Shown here piece by piece: positions 41,251 through 51,448 of a DNA stretch of 64,000 nucleotides (within the stretch, counting starts at the first letter, position 1; each line of letters starts with the position of its first letter). The notes beneath the pieces were generated by a model. It did not search any database and was not told the origin of the DNA. It worked only from the letters and a program-made list of their open reading frames with translations. The position numbers and the translations under genes are program-made. Source of the stretch: Nocardioides marmorisolisilvae (GTDB lineage Bacteria > Actinomycetota > Actinomycetes > Propionibacteriales > Nocardioidaceae); the NCBI RefSeq assembly GCF_031656915.1, contig NZ_CP134227.1, positions 1,922,001-1,986,000 on the forward strand, written 5' to 3'.

Positions 41251-41802
41251 GTGAACGCACCCACGTTGTGGGAGGAGGGGCGGTGGTCCGGTAGCCGGGT
41301 CACCCGCTTCTCGGTGCTGCTGTGTGTCCTGCTCGCCGGGCTCGACCTCCTGGTCACCCAGCGGATCAGTCTCGTCTTCGACATCGGCTTCGCGCTGGTC
41401 TGCCTGCTGGCGGCGCTCGCCGTTCGCCCCCAGGACTTCTTCCGGGTGGGCGTGCTGCCTCCGCTGCTCCTCCTGGGCTGTGCCGTGGTGCTGTCCCTGG
41501 TGGCTCGTGGCGCCGTGGCCGACCAGGGCAATGGCTATGTCCAGGGCGTCATCTCCGCGCTGGCGCACAGTGCCTCGGGCCTGATGGCCGGCTACGTGCT
41601 CGTCCTGCTCGTCCTTGCCATCCGGCACCACGTCATCGGGCGCCGTGCGCTGGCCGGATCGTCGCCCGGGTCAGATCACTCGAACCGCGAAGCGTCACCC
41701 GCGCCGTACCGGGTGATCTCGGGAGCGCCGCCGGAGAAGTCGACGACCGTGGTCGGCGACGGCACCACGTCGCCGGCGTCGATCACCGCGTCCAACCAGT
41801 GA
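41251..41802 (+). CDS. DUF6542 membrane protein
   Basis: A 183-residue protein with four hydrophobic segments between residues 18 and 130 (for example FSVLLCVLLAGLDLLVTQRI). The DUF6542 family is actinobacterial and often stands next to ispH, as here. The C-terminal 42 residues overlap the convergent Sua5/YciO gene by 127 bases; since that gene is well supported, the tail may be a reading continued over antisense sequence, but no earlier in-frame stop exists. Function unknown. Confidence 0.65.
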   Translation: MNAPTLWEEGRWSGSRVTRFSVLLCVLLAGLDLLVTQRISLVFDIGFALVCLLAALAVRPQDFFRVGVLPPLLLLGCAVVLSLVARGAVADQGNGYVQGVISALAHSASGLMAGYVLVLLVLAIRHHVIGRRALAGSSPGSDHSNREASPAPYRVISGAPPEKSTTVVGDGTTSPASITASNQ

Positions 41803-42296
41803 TCCAGCTCCTCCTTGATCAGCCAGCCCTCGGTCATCGGCTCCTGCTCGCCGGGGAGGATCAGCGTCGATGACAGCAACGGCTCGCCGAGCTGCTCCAG
41901 CATGGCCCGCACGACCCGGTGCTCGGGGATCCGCACACCGACCGTGCGCTTCTTCGGGTGCATCAGCCTCCTGGGCACCTCGGCGGTCGCCGGCAGGATG
42001 AAGGTGTACGGGCCGGGCGTGGCGGCCTTGATCGCGCGGAACGCGGCGTTGTCGATGTGCACCAGCTGACCGAGTTGGGCGAAGTCCCGGCACACCAGGG
42101 TGAAGTGGTGCTTGTCGTCGAGGTCGCGGACCCGCCTGATCCGGTCGAGCCCCTCCCGGTTGCCGAGCTGGATGCCCAGCGCGTAGCCCGAGTCGGTGGG
42201 GTAGGCGATCAGCTTGTCGTCGCGGAGCATCGCGACGACCTGGTCGATGGCGCGCGGCTGCGGGTCGACGGGATGGACGTCGAAGTACCGCGCCAC
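41676..42296 (-). CDS. Sua5/YciO/YrdC-type threonylcarbamoyl-AMP synthase-like protein
   Basis: A 206-residue protein of the YrdC fold. Typical blocks are LIAYPTDSGYALGIQLGN, LVCRDFAQLGQ, TPGPYTFILPAT and KKRTVGVRIPEH. TsaC/Sua5 makes threonylcarbamoyl-AMP for tRNA t6A; this short YciO-like version lacks the C-terminal Sua5 domain and may have another role. GTG at 42296 starts in-frame just before RYFDVHP, five bases beyond the ispH stop, so the two are cotranscribed. Confidence 0.85.
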   Translation of the reverse strand: MARYFDVHPVDPQPRAIDQVVAMLRDDKLIAYPTDSGYALGIQLGNREGLDRIRRVRDLDDKHHFTLVCRDFAQLGQLVHIDNAAFRAIKAATPGPYTFILPATAEVPRRLMHPKKRTVGVRIPEHRVVRAMLEQLGEPLLSSTLILPGEQEPMTEGWLIKEELDHWLDAVIDAGDVVPSPTTVVDFSGGAPEITRYGAGDASRFE

Positions 42297-42301
42297 GGCC
42301 G

Positions 42302-43315
42302 TCAGGCCCGGTCGGCGGCCTGGGCGGCCGCACGCATGTCGCGCCGCAGCTCCGGGGGCAGCGCGAAGATCAACGACTCCTCGGCGGTGTGCACGGCGCG
42401 TGCATCGGGGTAGCCGCGGTCGGCGAGGAAGCCGAGCACGCCGTCGACCAGGTCGTCGGGCACCGACGCCCCAGAGGTCACGCTCACGTTGCGTACGCCG
42501 TCGAGCCACTCCTCGCGGATCTCGGCGGCGTCATCGACGCGGTACGCCGCTCCGGCACCGGCCTCCAGCGCCACCTCGGCCAGCCGCACCGAGTTCGAGG
42601 AGTTCGCCGACCCGACGACGATCACCAGGTCCGCGTCGGTGCTGATCTCCTTGATCGCGGACTGGCGGTTCTGGGTGGCGTAGCAGATGTCGTCGCTGGG
42701 CGGGTCCAGCAGATGCGGGAACCGGGCCCGGATCGCGTCGACCGTGGCCATCGTCTCGTCGACCGACAAGGTGGTCTGGGAGAGCCAGGCCACCTTCTCG
42801 GGGTCGCGCACGACGATGCCCGGCACGTCCTCGGGACCCTGCACCAGCTGGATGTGGTCGGGCGCCTCACCCGACGTCCCCTCCACCTCCTCGTGCCCGG
42901 CGTGGCCGATCAGCAGGATGTCGTAGTCGTCGCCGGCGAATCGCTTCGCCTCGTGGTGGACCTTGGTGACCAACGGGCAGGTCGCGTCGATGGTCTTCAG
43001 GCCGCGGGCCTTCGCCTGCTCGTGCACCACCGGCGAGACGCCGTGGGCGGAGAACACGACCGTCTGCCCCTCGGGAACCTCGTCGAGCTCCTCCACGAAG
43101 ACCGCGCCGCGGGACTCCAGACCGGCCACGACATGCTTGTTGTGCACGATCTGCTTGCGCACGTAGACGGGCGCGCCGTACAGCTCCAGGGCCTTCTCCA
43201 CCGTGATGACCGCACGGTCCACGCCCGCGCAGTACCCGCGCGGCGCGGCCAGGAGCACGGCGCGATCGGCCTCCTCGGGGCTGAGGACGGCCGGGGTGCC
43301 CAGGTCGGTGGTCAT
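42302..43315 (-). CDS. ispH: 4-hydroxy-3-methylbut-2-enyl diphosphate reductase
   Basis: A 337-residue iron-sulfur enzyme, last step of the MEP isoprenoid pathway. The three cluster cysteines are in [22 protein letters not shown] and [11 protein letters not shown], with the active-site [10 protein letters not shown] and TSGASVPD blocks also present. ATG 43315. It is divergent from xseA, with a 151-base gap that holds no other gene. Confidence 0.96.
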   Translation of the reverse strand: MTTDLGTPAVLSPEEADRAVLLAAPRGYCAGVDRAVITVEKALELYGAPVYVRKQIVHNKHVVAGLESRGAVFVEELDEVPEGQTVVFSAHGVSPVVHEQAKARGLKTIDATCPLVTKVHHEAKRFAGDDYDILLIGHAGHEEVEGTSGEAPDHIQLVQGPEDVPGIVVRDPEKVAWLSQTTLSVDETMATVDAIRARFPHLLDPPSDDICYATQNRQSAIKEISTDADLVIVVGSANSSNSVRLAEVALEAGAGAAYRVDDAAEIREEWLDGVRNVSVTSGASVPDDLVDGVLGFLADRGYPDARAVHTAEESLIFALPPELRRDMRAAAQAADRA

Positions 43316-43466
43316 GGGCCCAAGTCTAGGTGCCGCCCTCCACGTCGACCCCGGGTCCCGGCAAGACGCCGCCCCCGGTCGATCGACACACGGGCGGCCA
43401 GGACTCGCCGCCGCCGGGGCGACGGGCTACACGGCCTGTCGGCCGGCGCGTCTACAGTCACATCTC

Positions 43467-44726
43467 GTGGCACTCGAGACCTCCCCCGAGCACCCCGCTC
43501 CGGTCCGCCAGATCAACCAGGCGATCGGGGGCTGGGTCGAGCGACTGGGTGCCGTCTGGGTGGAGGGCCAGCTCACCCAAGTGTCCCGACGCGGCGGCAG
43601 TGGCACGGTCTTCATGACCCTGCGCGACAAGCTGGCCGATATCTCGGTCACCCTCACCTGCCCACGCGCGGTGGTCGACTCGCTGCCCACAGCGCTGGCG
43701 GACGGCGCGCAGATCGTGGTCCACGCAAAGCCGTCGTTCTACCCGAACCGCGGCACCCTCTCGCTCGCCGTGCGCGAGATCCGGCTGGTCGGCGAGGGCG
43801 AGCTGCTCGCCCGGCTGGAGCGCCGCCGCCGGCTGCTGGCCGAGGAGGGTCTCTTCGCCGCCGCACTCAAACGGCCGCTCCCGTTCCTTCCGGCCGCGGT
43901 CGGCCTGGTCACCGCGCACGCGTCCGCGGCCGAGCGGGACGTGCTCGAGAACGCCCGCCGGCGCTGGCCGGGCGTCCGGTTCGAGGTGAAGTACGCCGCG
44001 ATGCAGGGGGTGAACTGCGCTCGCGAGGTGATGGAGGCACTCGCCGCCCTCGACCGGGACCAGCGCGTGGACGTCGTCATCGTCGCCCGGGGCGGCGGGT
44101 CGGTCGAGGACCTGCTGCCGTTCTCCGACGAGGCGCTCATCCGGTGCGTGCACTCCATGACGACGCCCGTGGTCTCGGCGATCGGCCACGAGCAGGACAC
44201 CCCGATCCTGGACCTCGTCGCCGACCTCCGTGCCTCCACGCCGACCGACGCGGCCAAGCGGGTCGTCCCAGACGTGGCGGAGGAGGCCCAGCGCGTCGCT
44301 CAGGCCCGGGAGCGGATCAGGCACGCCCTCCGCACCCGCGTGGACCGCGAGCGCGCCGCCCTCGACCAGCTGCGCAGCCGACCCGTGCTGGCCGACCCCC
44401 GCACCGGCCTGCTCGACCGCACGGCCGAGGTCGGCGCGCTGCGCGACCGCGCCCGTCGCTGCGTCGAGCACCGGCTCGACCGCGCCAACGACGACCTCAG
44501 TCACCAGCTCGCACGCGTCCGCGCGCTCTCCCCGCTGGCCACGCTGCGGCGCGGCTACGCGGTCCTCTCCGACGCGGACGGCCGGGCGCTGTCCAGCGTC
44601 GAGGCGGTCGCGGCCGGCCAGACCATCCACGTGCGCCTGGCCGACGGCCGGATCGGCGCCACCACCACGAGCGTCGAGCCGGTGCCGCTCGTCGTACCCG
44701 ATCAGCAGGAGGACCTCGATGAGTGA
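43467..44726 (+). CDS. xseA: exodeoxyribonuclease VII large subunit
   Basis: A 419-residue protein. The N-terminal OB fold includes [16 protein letters not shown] and [15 protein letters not shown]; the catalytic domain has [36 protein letters not shown] and [17 protein letters not shown]; the coiled-coil region follows. It acts with XseB as a single-strand exonuclease. GTG 43467. Its last codons overlap xseB by eight bases. Confidence 0.95.
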   Translation: MALETSPEHPAPVRQINQAIGGWVERLGAVWVEGQLTQVSRRGGSGTVFMTLRDKLADISVTLTCPRAVVDSLPTALADGAQIVVHAKPSFYPNRGTLSLAVREIRLVGEGELLARLERRRRLLAEEGLFAAALKRPLPFLPAAVGLVTAHASAAERDVLENARRRWPGVRFEVKYAAMQGVNCAREVMEALAALDRDQRVDVVIVARGGGSVEDLLPFSDEALIRCVHSMTTPVVSAIGHEQDTPILDLVADLRASTPTDAAKRVVPDVAEEAQRVAQARERIRHALRTRVDRERAALDQLRSRPVLADPRTGLLDRTAEVGALRDRARRCVEHRLDRANDDLSHQLARVRALSPLATLRRGYAVLSDADGRALSSVEAVAAGQTIHVRLADGRIGATTTSVEPVPLVVPDQQEDLDE

Positions 44727-44922
44727 GCAGGACCTGTCCTACGAGGAGGCCCGCGACCAGCTGATCGAGGTGGTGCGCACCCTGGAGCAGGGCGGCACCA
44801 GCCTCGCGGAGTCGCTCGCGCTGTGGGAGAAGGGCGAGGAGCTGGCCCGGACCTGCCAGACCGCGCTCGACGGCGCCCGCGCCCGCCTCGACGAGGTGCT
44901 CGGCGCCGAGCCGGAGAACTGA
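44719..44922 (+). CDS. xseB: exodeoxyribonuclease VII small subunit
   Basis: A 67-residue helical protein with [20 protein letters not shown] and [16 protein letters not shown], the complete XseB fold. Several copies bind the coiled coil of XseA. It overlaps xseA by eight bases and is translationally coupled. Confidence 0.95.
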   Translation: MSEQDLSYEEARDQLIEVVRTLEQGGTSLAESLALWEKGEELARTCQTALDGARARLDEVLGAEPEN

Positions 44923-44934
44923 CGGCGCGGGAGA

Positions 44935-45486
44935 TCAGCGCAGCGAGGCGGCGTACGAGCGGACCTGCGCGGGTGCGGCCGAGCCGACCACGAGCAGGGT
45001 CTCGGGGTAGGTGCCCTTCGGCGCCTTCAGGTGCCGCACCACGGCGTAGTCGCCGCCCGAGTCGGTCCAGGTCTGCCAGCGCACGCCGTGGATGGTCACC
45101 GGCTTCCCGTGCTGCGCATTCGGGTCGACGTACTGGTGCACCATCGAGCCGACCGAGGCGATGCCCTCCTCGATCCCGACGTACTCGTTGCCGGAGGTGA
45201 GCACGCCCAGATGCCAGTGCGGGCTCACGCCCGCGGTGTACGACGCGCTGGTCGCGCGCCACCCCTTCGGCATCGGGGTCGGTACGACGATCTGCAGCCG
45301 ACCGTCGGTGCGGCCGGCCCGGACCCATCCCGAGTAGTCGACCGTCGGCGTCCGAACGCCCTCGTTGTCACGGTTGAGCGCCCGCCATGCGACGAACGCA
45401 CCGATGACCGCGAGCACGACCAGCATCGCGCCGACCATGCTGGACACGGGCAGCTCGTAGCGGTTCGGCTTCGCGGGTTCGGGCAT
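44935..45486 (-). CDS. DUF4245 membrane-anchored protein
   Basis: A 183-residue protein with one N-terminal membrane span (VGAMLVVLAVIGAFVAWRAL) and an extracytoplasmic beta-rich domain containing VVPTPMPKGWRATSASY and WHLGVLTSGNEYVGIEE. The family is actinobacterial with no known role. ATG 45486; divergent from the transporter gene at 45537. Confidence 0.85.
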   Translation of the reverse strand: MPEPAKPNRYELPVSSMVGAMLVVLAVIGAFVAWRALNRDNEGVRTPTVDYSGWVRAGRTDGRLQIVVPTPMPKGWRATSASYTAGVSPHWHLGVLTSGNEYVGIEEGIASVGSMVHQYVDPNAQHGKPVTIHGVRWQTWTDSGGDYAVVRHLKAPKGTYPETLLVVGSAAPAQVRSYAASLR

Positions 45487-45536
45487 GCGCCCAGTCTGCC
45501 AACACCCCTGCGGCCGTCCGCCCGTAGGCTCACGTC

Positions 45537-46760
45537 GTGCTCGCCGACCTGGTGCCCCTGATCGCACTGGTCGTGCTCCTCGCGGTGGCCTACGCGCATC
45601 CTCGGGGCTGGGTCGAGGCGGGCGCAGGGCTGCTGGCCGCCGGCGCGACCGTCGCCACCGGCATCCTCCCCCGGGCTCCGCTCGAGTCCGAGCTGCGCCA
45701 CCTCGCCCCGGTGGTGGGCTTCCTGGTCGCGATCCTCGTGGTGGCGAACTCGTGCCGGGTCAACGGCGTCTTCGCCGCCGTCGGCGCCCGGGTCGGCGCT
45801 GCGGGCGACCGGGACCGGATGCTGCTGCTGGTCTTCGTCACGGCGACGGCGGTCACGGTCGCGCTCAGTCTGGACGCCACGGTCGTGCTGCTCACCCCGG
45901 TGGTGCTGGCCGCGACCACCACCCGCTTCGTCGCCGCCGAGCTCGCCTGTGTGCGGCTGGCCAACTCCGCCTCGCTGCTGGTCCCGGTCGCCAACCTGAC
46001 CAACCTGCTGGCGATGGCGCAACTGCACCTGACCTTCGGTCGGTTCGCGGTGCTGATGGCGCCGTCCTGGCTGGTCGTGCTGGCCATCGAGTACGCCGCG
46101 CTCCGGACACGACACCGGGCCGCGACCCGAGCGGAGCAGCCGGCGGCCCCGGGCCGGACGCCGCTGGCCCGGTTCCCGGTGGCCGTCGTGGCTCTGATGC
46201 TGGCGGGCTTCGTGGTCACCTCGCCGCTGCACGTCGCCCCGGCGTGGGTGGCCGCCGTCGCCGCCGTCGTCCTGTTCGTCCACGATCTGGTTCGGGGACG
46301 TGGCGGCGCCGGGTCCGCGATGCGCAGTGCGCAGGTGCCGTTCGCGGTCTACGTGCTCTGCCTCGGCGTGGTGGTGGCGGGGCTCGGCGCGGGCTGGTTC
46401 GGAGACGTGCTCGGGCACCTGGTGCCCGGCCGCAACGACCTCGTCGGGCTGCTCCTTGTCGCGGCGCTCGGGGCAGTGCTGGCCAACGTGGTGAACAACC
46501 TGCCGGCCACGCTGCTGCTGGTTCCGCTGGTCGCGCCGTTGGGTACGACGGCCCTGCTGGCGCTGCTGATCGGCATCAACGTGGGGTCCACACTGACCTG
46601 GACGGGCTCGCTGGCCAACCTGCTGTGGCGCCGTACCCTCGTCGCGGAGCGGGTGAGGGTGCCGAGCCGCGAGTTCCACGCGACTGCCTGGCTGACCAGC
46701 CCGCCCGCGATCGTCGCCGGTGTCGTCGTGCTCGCCGGCTGGAGCAGGCTGATCTCCTGA
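45537..46760 (+). CDS. ArsB/SLC13-type anion transporter
   Basis: A 407-residue membrane protein with about ten spans. It has two related halves, each with a loop of the NLTNLLAM or [11 protein letters not shown] kind, the signature of the ion-transporter superfamily (ArsB, CitM, DASS). The substrate is not predictable; arsenite, citrate or sulfate transport are all possible, and no arsenic genes are nearby. GTG 45537 is the start. Confidence 0.8.
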   Translation: MLADLVPLIALVVLLAVAYAHPRGWVEAGAGLLAAGATVATGILPRAPLESELRHLAPVVGFLVAILVVANSCRVNGVFAAVGARVGAAGDRDRMLLLVFVTATAVTVALSLDATVVLLTPVVLAATTTRFVAAELACVRLANSASLLVPVANLTNLLAMAQLHLTFGRFAVLMAPSWLVVLAIEYAALRTRHRAATRAEQPAAPGRTPLARFPVAVVALMLAGFVVTSPLHVAPAWVAAVAAVVLFVHDLVRGRGGAGSAMRSAQVPFAVYVLCLGVVVAGLGAGWFGDVLGHLVPGRNDLVGLLLVAALGAVLANVVNNLPATLLLVPLVAPLGTTALLALLIGINVGSTLTWTGSLANLLWRRTLVAERVRVPSREFHATAWLTSPPAIVAGVVVLAGWSRLIS

Positions 46761-46794
46761 GCGGCGCCCCCGTGAGCCCGATACGATCGGGCAC

Positions 46795-47820
46795 ATGTCC
46801 GAGAGCCTGCTGCCTGATTCACTCGCCGTCGACCGGGCTGCGCCGGACCGGAACCTGGCCCTCGAGCTGGTCCGGGTGACCGAGGCCGCCGCGATGGCGG
46901 CCGGTCGCTGGGTCGGCCGGGGCGACAAGAACGGCGCCGACGGGGTCGCCGTGAACGCGATGAGGGTGATGATCGCGACCGTCGGGATGCGCGGCACCGT
47001 GGTGATCGGCGAGGGCGAGAAGGACCACGCCCCGATGCTGTTCAACGGCGAGGAGGTCGGCGACGGCACCGGCCCCGAGTGCGACGTCGCGGTGGACCCG
47101 ATCGACGGCACGACCCTCACGGCCAAGGGGATGGCCAACGCCGTCTCGGTGCTCGCCGTGTCCCCCCGGGGCTCGATGTACGACCCCTCTGCGGTCTTCT
47201 ATATGGAGAAGCTGGTCACCGGGCCCGAGGCCGCCGATGTGGTCGACATCCGCAACCCCATCGGGGAGAACATCCACAACGTCGCCAAGGCCAAGGGCAC
47301 CCGTCCCGAGGACGTCACCGTGGTCCTCCTCGACCGGCCGCGGCACGCGCAGATGGCCGAGGAGATCCGCGCGACGGGGGCACGGATCAAGTTCATCACC
47401 GATGGCGACGTCGCCGGCGCGATCATGGCCGCGCGGCCCGACACCGGCATCGATCTGCTGCTCGGCGTGGGCGGCACCCCCGAGGGCATCATCGCTGCAT
47501 GCGCGATGAAGTGCCTCGACGGCGTCATCCAGGGACGGCTGTGGCCCACCGACGACGACGAGCGCCAGCGCGCGATCGATGCCGGCCACGATCTCGACCG
47601 GGTGCTCGCCACCGACGACCTGGTCTCCGGCGACGACTGCTTCTTCGTCGCCACCGGGATCACCGACGGCGAGCTGATGAAGGGCGTGCGCTACAAGCCG
47701 CGGGGCGCCGAGACCCACTCCCTGGTGATGCGCTCGCGCAGCGGGACGATCCGCGCGATCCACTCCGACCACAAGCTCGAGAAGCTGTCCGCCTACTCCC
47801 ACGTCGACTTCGAGCACTGA
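46795..47820 (+). CDS. glpX: class II fructose-1,6-bisphosphatase
   Basis: A 341-residue GlpX enzyme of gluconeogenesis. Metal-binding motifs are [13 protein letters not shown] and VDPIDGTTL; the C-terminal part includes [20 protein letters not shown]. In mycobacteria GlpX is the main FBPase. ATG 46795. The PfkB kinase gene starts 14 bases downstream, so the two are probably cotranscribed. Confidence 0.96.
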   Translation: MSESLLPDSLAVDRAAPDRNLALELVRVTEAAAMAAGRWVGRGDKNGADGVAVNAMRVMIATVGMRGTVVIGEGEKDHAPMLFNGEEVGDGTGPECDVAVDPIDGTTLTAKGMANAVSVLAVSPRGSMYDPSAVFYMEKLVTGPEAADVVDIRNPIGENIHNVAKAKGTRPEDVTVVLLDRPRHAQMAEEIRATGARIKFITDGDVAGAIMAARPDTGIDLLLGVGGTPEGIIAACAMKCLDGVIQGRLWPTDDDERQRAIDAGHDLDRVLATDDLVSGDDCFFVATGITDGELMKGVRYKPRGAETHSLVMRSRSGTIRAIHSDHKLEKLSAYSHVDFEH

Positions 47821-47833
47821 GCCGGCCGGCGTC

Positions 47834-48739
47834 GTGATCGTCGTCGTCGGCGAGTCCCTGATCGACGTCGTCGTCGACCCCGATGGCGACGTCCACGAGG
47901 CGGTGGGCGGCTCAGCACTCAACGTCGCCGTCGGTCTGGGCAGGCTCGACACCCCCACGGTGCTGATCACCCAGCTCGGCAACGACGACCGCGGCGGGCG
48001 GATCATCGAGCACGCCACGACCAGCGGCGTCGAGCTGGTGGTGGCGCCCGCGTCCCACACGGCCACTGCGGCGGCCCGGCTCGACGAGCACGGCGGCGCC
48101 GTCTACGAGTTCGACCTGGTGTGGAACCTGCCCACCCAGGAGCTCCCGGCGTGCGACGCGTTGCACGTGGGCGCCCTCGGGGCTCTGCTCGAGCCGGGGC
48201 GGACGACCGTGCTCGACCTGGTCGACCAGGCCTACGCCCGTGGCGTACCGGTCAGCTACGACCCCAACGTGCGGGAGGCCCTGATCGAGGACCGCGACCT
48301 GGTCTGGCGCGATGTCGAGGCGCTCGCCGACCGCTCCAGCGTGGTGAAACTCAGCGACCAGGACGTCGAGGTGCTCCACCCCGGCGCCGACCCGGCCGAC
48401 ATCGCCCGCTCACTGCTCCGTGGCGAGCGCACCGATCTGGTGCTGCTGACCCGAGGTGCCAACGGCTCCACGGCGTACGTCGAAGGCCTCGAGGTGACCG
48501 TCCCCGCGCCCCCCACGGAGGTCGTGGACACGGTGGGCGCCGGTGACTCGTTCGTGGCGGCGACGCTGACGGTGCTGCTCGAGACCAGCGCCCTGGGCAG
48601 CTACGGCGCCGGACTCCCCCGCAGCGAGCAGGAGCTGCGCCGGCTGCTGGCCGCGGCCGGCACCGCGGCGTCCCTCACCTGCGAGCGGCGAGGGGCACAG
48701 CCCCCGACGCGTCCGGAGCTTCCTGCCGACTGGCCCTGA
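47834..48739 (+). CDS. PfkB-family carbohydrate kinase
   Basis: A 301-residue ribokinase-fold sugar kinase. The start VVVGESLIDVVVD and GGSALNVAVGLGRLD are the sugar-binding signature, and DTVGAGDSFVAATL carries the catalytic Asp and anion hole. Fructokinase is the usual annotation for this length; the position behind glpX fits carbon metabolism. GTG start; the last 65 bases overlap the convergent hydrolase. Confidence 0.87.
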   Translation: MIVVVGESLIDVVVDPDGDVHEAVGGSALNVAVGLGRLDTPTVLITQLGNDDRGGRIIEHATTSGVELVVAPASHTATAAARLDEHGGAVYEFDLVWNLPTQELPACDALHVGALGALLEPGRTTVLDLVDQAYARGVPVSYDPNVREALIEDRDLVWRDVEALADRSSVVKLSDQDVEVLHPGADPADIARSLLRGERTDLVLLTRGANGSTAYVEGLEVTVPAPPTEVVDTVGAGDSFVAATLTVLLETSALGSYGAGLPRSEQELRRLLAAAGTAASLTCERRGAQPPTRPELPADWP

Positions 48740-49595
48740 CCAGCGCGGCGTCCCGCAGCGCCCGGAGCACCTCGTCCATCACCCGCGGGTCGACGGCCAT
48801 CCCGCAATGGCTGCTGGTCACCTCGACGTGCGTCGCGAGGGGGTCGAGGCAGGCCCGCCAGTCGACGATCCCGTCGCGTCGGGAGTGGATGGCGGTGAAG
48901 GCGATGTCCGGGTCCAGCGGTGCCTGTGACTCCTCGAAGCTGAGCCGTGCGCACTCCCCGCTGGTGCAGTCCTCGGCCATCAGGCCACCGAAGCCGGCAC
49001 GAGTCAGCCTGTTGAGGACGCCGACGTTGAACACCAGGAGCTCGTGCACGGCGGCGGGCGCCAGCACCGGACTCCCCATGGTGACGATCCCGTCGATGAG
49101 ATCCGGCCGACGTGCCGCCAGCCCCCGAGCGAGCATGCCACCCAGGCTGTGTCCGACCACGGTGACCTTGCGTCCGCGCCGCATCGCGATCGCCTCGACA
49201 CGCCGCTCGAGCCGATCGGCGGCCTCGCGGGTGCACCCGACGTTCACGTGGATCTCGGAGCGGAACGTGCGGAAGCTCTCGGCCCGCAGGAACCGCGACA
49301 TCGCTCGCAGCGTCCAGTCGCCGGCCATGAATCCCGGCACCAGCAGCACCGGGTCGACGGCCGCCCGACGGTGCGGACCGGCGTACGGCCGGGCAGTCCG
49401 CCGGCGACGGTCCGTTCGGGCTCGCCGTACCATCCGGAGGCCCTCAGCCACCACGCTGCCCTCGCGGGACAGCGCGACCAGGCCGCGCGGGCCTTCATAT
49501 CCGTCAGGCTGCAGGAATGCGCCGAGTGCCGGGCTCACCGGGCGAACGTAGCGGTTCCGCACCCCCGTGGCCCGGATTTCGCGTTCAACTTCCAT
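48675..49595 (-). CDS. alpha/beta hydrolase, lipase-like
   Basis: A 306-residue esterase/lipase. The opening strand-loop is VDPVLLVPGFMAGDWTLR; the nucleophile elbow is VVGHSLGGMLARG; the Asp is in SRRDGIVDW and the base His in SSHCGMAVDP. The first 90 residues are basic without a known fold. ATG 49595 is used; it is divergent from the hydrolase gene at 49636. No signal peptide is visible. Confidence 0.8.
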   Translation of the reverse strand: MEVEREIRATGVRNRYVRPVSPALGAFLQPDGYEGPRGLVALSREGSVVAEGLRMVRRARTDRRRRTARPYAGPHRRAAVDPVLLVPGFMAGDWTLRAMSRFLRAESFRTFRSEIHVNVGCTREAADRLERRVEAIAMRRGRKVTVVGHSLGGMLARGLAARRPDLIDGIVTMGSPVLAPAAVHELLVFNVGVLNRLTRAGFGGLMAEDCTSGECARLSFEESQAPLDPDIAFTAIHSRRDGIVDWRACLDPLATHVEVTSSHCGMAVDPRVMDEVLRALRDAALVRASRQEAPDASGAVPLAARR

Positions 49596-49635
49596 AGACT
49601 GCACGTGCCCGATCCGCTGTGAAAGGACACCTCCC

Positions 49636-50562
49636 GTGGCCCCATCCCGGCCCTCATCGAAGGACGTCGTCGTCTCCGAGGAGCTCCGCGCGCCCGTGGC
49701 GACGGGCATCGAGCTGTGCTACCAGACGTACGGCGTCCCCACCGATGACCCGCTGCTGCTGGTGATGGGGCTCAGCGCGCCGATGACCTGGTGGGACGAC
49801 AGGCTGTGCCGGCTGCTGGCCGGAAGCGGCTTCTACGTGGTGCGCTTCGACAACCGTGACACCGGGCGTTCGGGACGAGGCGAGGGCCGGGTCACCCGCG
49901 CCGACCTGGTCAAGGCCTTCCTCGGCCTGCCCGGCCGACCGCCGTATCCGCTGAGCGCGATGGCCGATGACGCTGTCGGCCTGCTGGACCACCTCGGCAT
50001 CGACCGTGCCCATGTGGTCGGTGCGTCGATGGGCGGGATGATCGTGCAGACCATGGCGATCGAGCATCCGGACCGGGTGGCCAGCATGGTGTCGATCATG
50101 TCCACCACGGGACGTCGGACCGTCGGCTGGCAGCACCCGGCACTGCTCCCCCGGATGATCGCCCCGCGTGCCCGCAGCCGCGAGGCCTACATCGAGAACG
50201 CGCTGGCGATGGGGACGCTGATCGGCTCACCGGGATACCCCGAGGACCCTGAGGAGGCGAGCGCCCGCGCGGGCGAGACGTTCGACCGTGGGGTCAGCGC
50301 CAGCGGCGTGCTGCGGCAGATGGTCGCGATCCTGCGGCAGCCGAACCGCAGCCGCGCACTGCGCTCGGTGCGGGTCCCGGCCGCGGTCATCCACGGGAGT
50401 GCCGACCGGATGGTGCACGTTTCCGGCGGGCGCGCGACCGCCGCGGCCATCCCGGAGGCGGAGCTGGTGGTGCTCGACGGGATGGGGCACGACCTCCCCC
50501 CGGCCCTGTACGACACCTACGTCGAGGTGATCCGGCGCACCGCGGACCGCGCGCGGGCCTGA
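49636..50562 (+). CDS. alpha/beta hydrolase
   Basis: A 308-residue hydrolase. The cap-type core begins with PLLLVMGLSAPMTWWD; the nucleophile is in VVGASMGGMIVQTMA, the acid in HGSADRMVH and the His in DGMGHDLPP. The NRDTGRSG block is typical of the mini-group close to proline iminopeptidase and aclacinomycin methylesterase RdmC. GTG 49636 follows AAAGGA. The substrate is unknown. Confidence 0.85.
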   Translation: MAPSRPSSKDVVVSEELRAPVATGIELCYQTYGVPTDDPLLLVMGLSAPMTWWDDRLCRLLAGSGFYVVRFDNRDTGRSGRGEGRVTRADLVKAFLGLPGRPPYPLSAMADDAVGLLDHLGIDRAHVVGASMGGMIVQTMAIEHPDRVASMVSIMSTTGRRTVGWQHPALLPRMIAPRARSREAYIENALAMGTLIGSPGYPEDPEEASARAGETFDRGVSASGVLRQMVAILRQPNRSRALRSVRVPAAVIHGSADRMVHVSGGRATAAAIPEAELVVLDGMGHDLPPALYDTYVEVIRRTADRARA

Positions 50563-50611
50563 CGAGGCCCAGCGAGGGCTCAGCGAAGAGCCGCCGATCG
50601 ATCCGGTCGGG

Positions 50612-51379
50612 TCAGGCGATCCGCCGGTCCAGCAGCCAGCTCACCACGTCGACCGCCTGCGCCTCGGTCCAGGCCGTGTCGGCGGGATGGGCGACGTTCT
50701 TCCGACCGTCCTTGCTCAGGAACCGATAGACCCGCTTGGGGATCTGAGCCTTGTCGGGCACCACCGGAGCACCCTCGAGGATGAACCGCTCGCGCTGCCG
50801 GCCGTCGAGGAAGAAGACCTCGTCGGAGTGCTGGACGTCATAGGTGAGCACCTTGCCGGTGCGCCAGTTGTGCGGCGGCGGTTGGTCGGCGGGAACCTTC
50901 TTGCGGTAGACGCCGAAGTACTTCCACAGCTCGTCGACGACCTGCGGCCGACCGGTGAGGGTGAGCCAGTTCGAGGGGCCGGCGTACAGCCGCCGGTAGG
51001 CGCGCAACTGCGGCACGGTGTCCCGCTGGGGGTCGACCGTGATGGTCAGGAACTCGACCCGCGAGGAGTCGCTGGCGGCGGCCACGCGTCGCGCCGTGTG
51101 CACCACCGAGGCCGTGTCCAGCGGACAGGTCTCCTGGCAGAGCGTCATCGAGTCGGAGATGACCAGGACCTTGCCGGCGAAGTCCGACAGGTGCCGAACA
51201 CGACCGGCGGAGTCCCGCAACGGCAGGTCCAGGATCGCCTTCGGGATGGCGCCGTCGAGGGCAGTGCCGACGTTGGGTCCGGGCGCGGGCACCGGGGAGG
51301 ATCCGCACCCACTGGCGACCAGCAGCAGGGCGAGCACGGCCACGGCGAGCGCAGGACGTCGGAAACGGGGAAGTCTCAC
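50612..51379 (-). CDS. SCO1/SenC family copper chaperone lipoprotein
   Basis: A 255-residue exported protein. The signal peptide ends with the lipobox LLVASGCGSS, so it is a lipoprotein. The thioredoxin-like domain has SDSMTLCQETCPLDT, the CxxxCP copper motif, and a copper-ligand His is expected near the C-terminus (HSDEVFF). SCO proteins help insert copper in the CuA site of cytochrome oxidase. Start GTG 51379. It is divergent from CtaG, which shares the same purpose. Confidence 0.9.
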   Translation of the reverse strand: MRLPRFRRPALAVAVLALLLVASGCGSSPVPAPGPNVGTALDGAIPKAILDLPLRDSAGRVRHLSDFAGKVLVISDSMTLCQETCPLDTASVVHTARRVAAASDSSRVEFLTITVDPQRDTVPQLRAYRRLYAGPSNWLTLTGRPQVVDELWKYFGVYRKKVPADQPPPHNWRTGKVLTYDVQHSDEVFFLDGRQRERFILEGAPVVPDKAQIPKRVYRFLSKDGRKNVAHPADTAWTEAQAVDVVSWLLDRRIA

Positions 51380-51448
51380 GGCTCTCGACGTTAGCCCACG
51401 GCCCGCCCCGGCTGGTCGGCGGCGTCGGCCACCGCGTACCTTCGGTAC

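Noticed and set aside
39442-41631. 729-codon minus-strand open frame
   Set aside because: Crosses rmuC, HIT and DUF6542 genes on the opposite strand; composition is that of an antisense shadow.
42389-44722. 777-codon plus-strand open frame
   Set aside because: Antisense to ispH and out of frame with xseA; both are secure genes.
45225-47138. 637-codon minus-strand open frame
   Set aside because: Antisense to the ArsB-type transporter and glpX, no domain.
50575-50611. GGCTC/GAGCC hairpin between convergent hydrolase and SCO genes
   Set aside because: Only a five-base stem; too weak to call a terminator.
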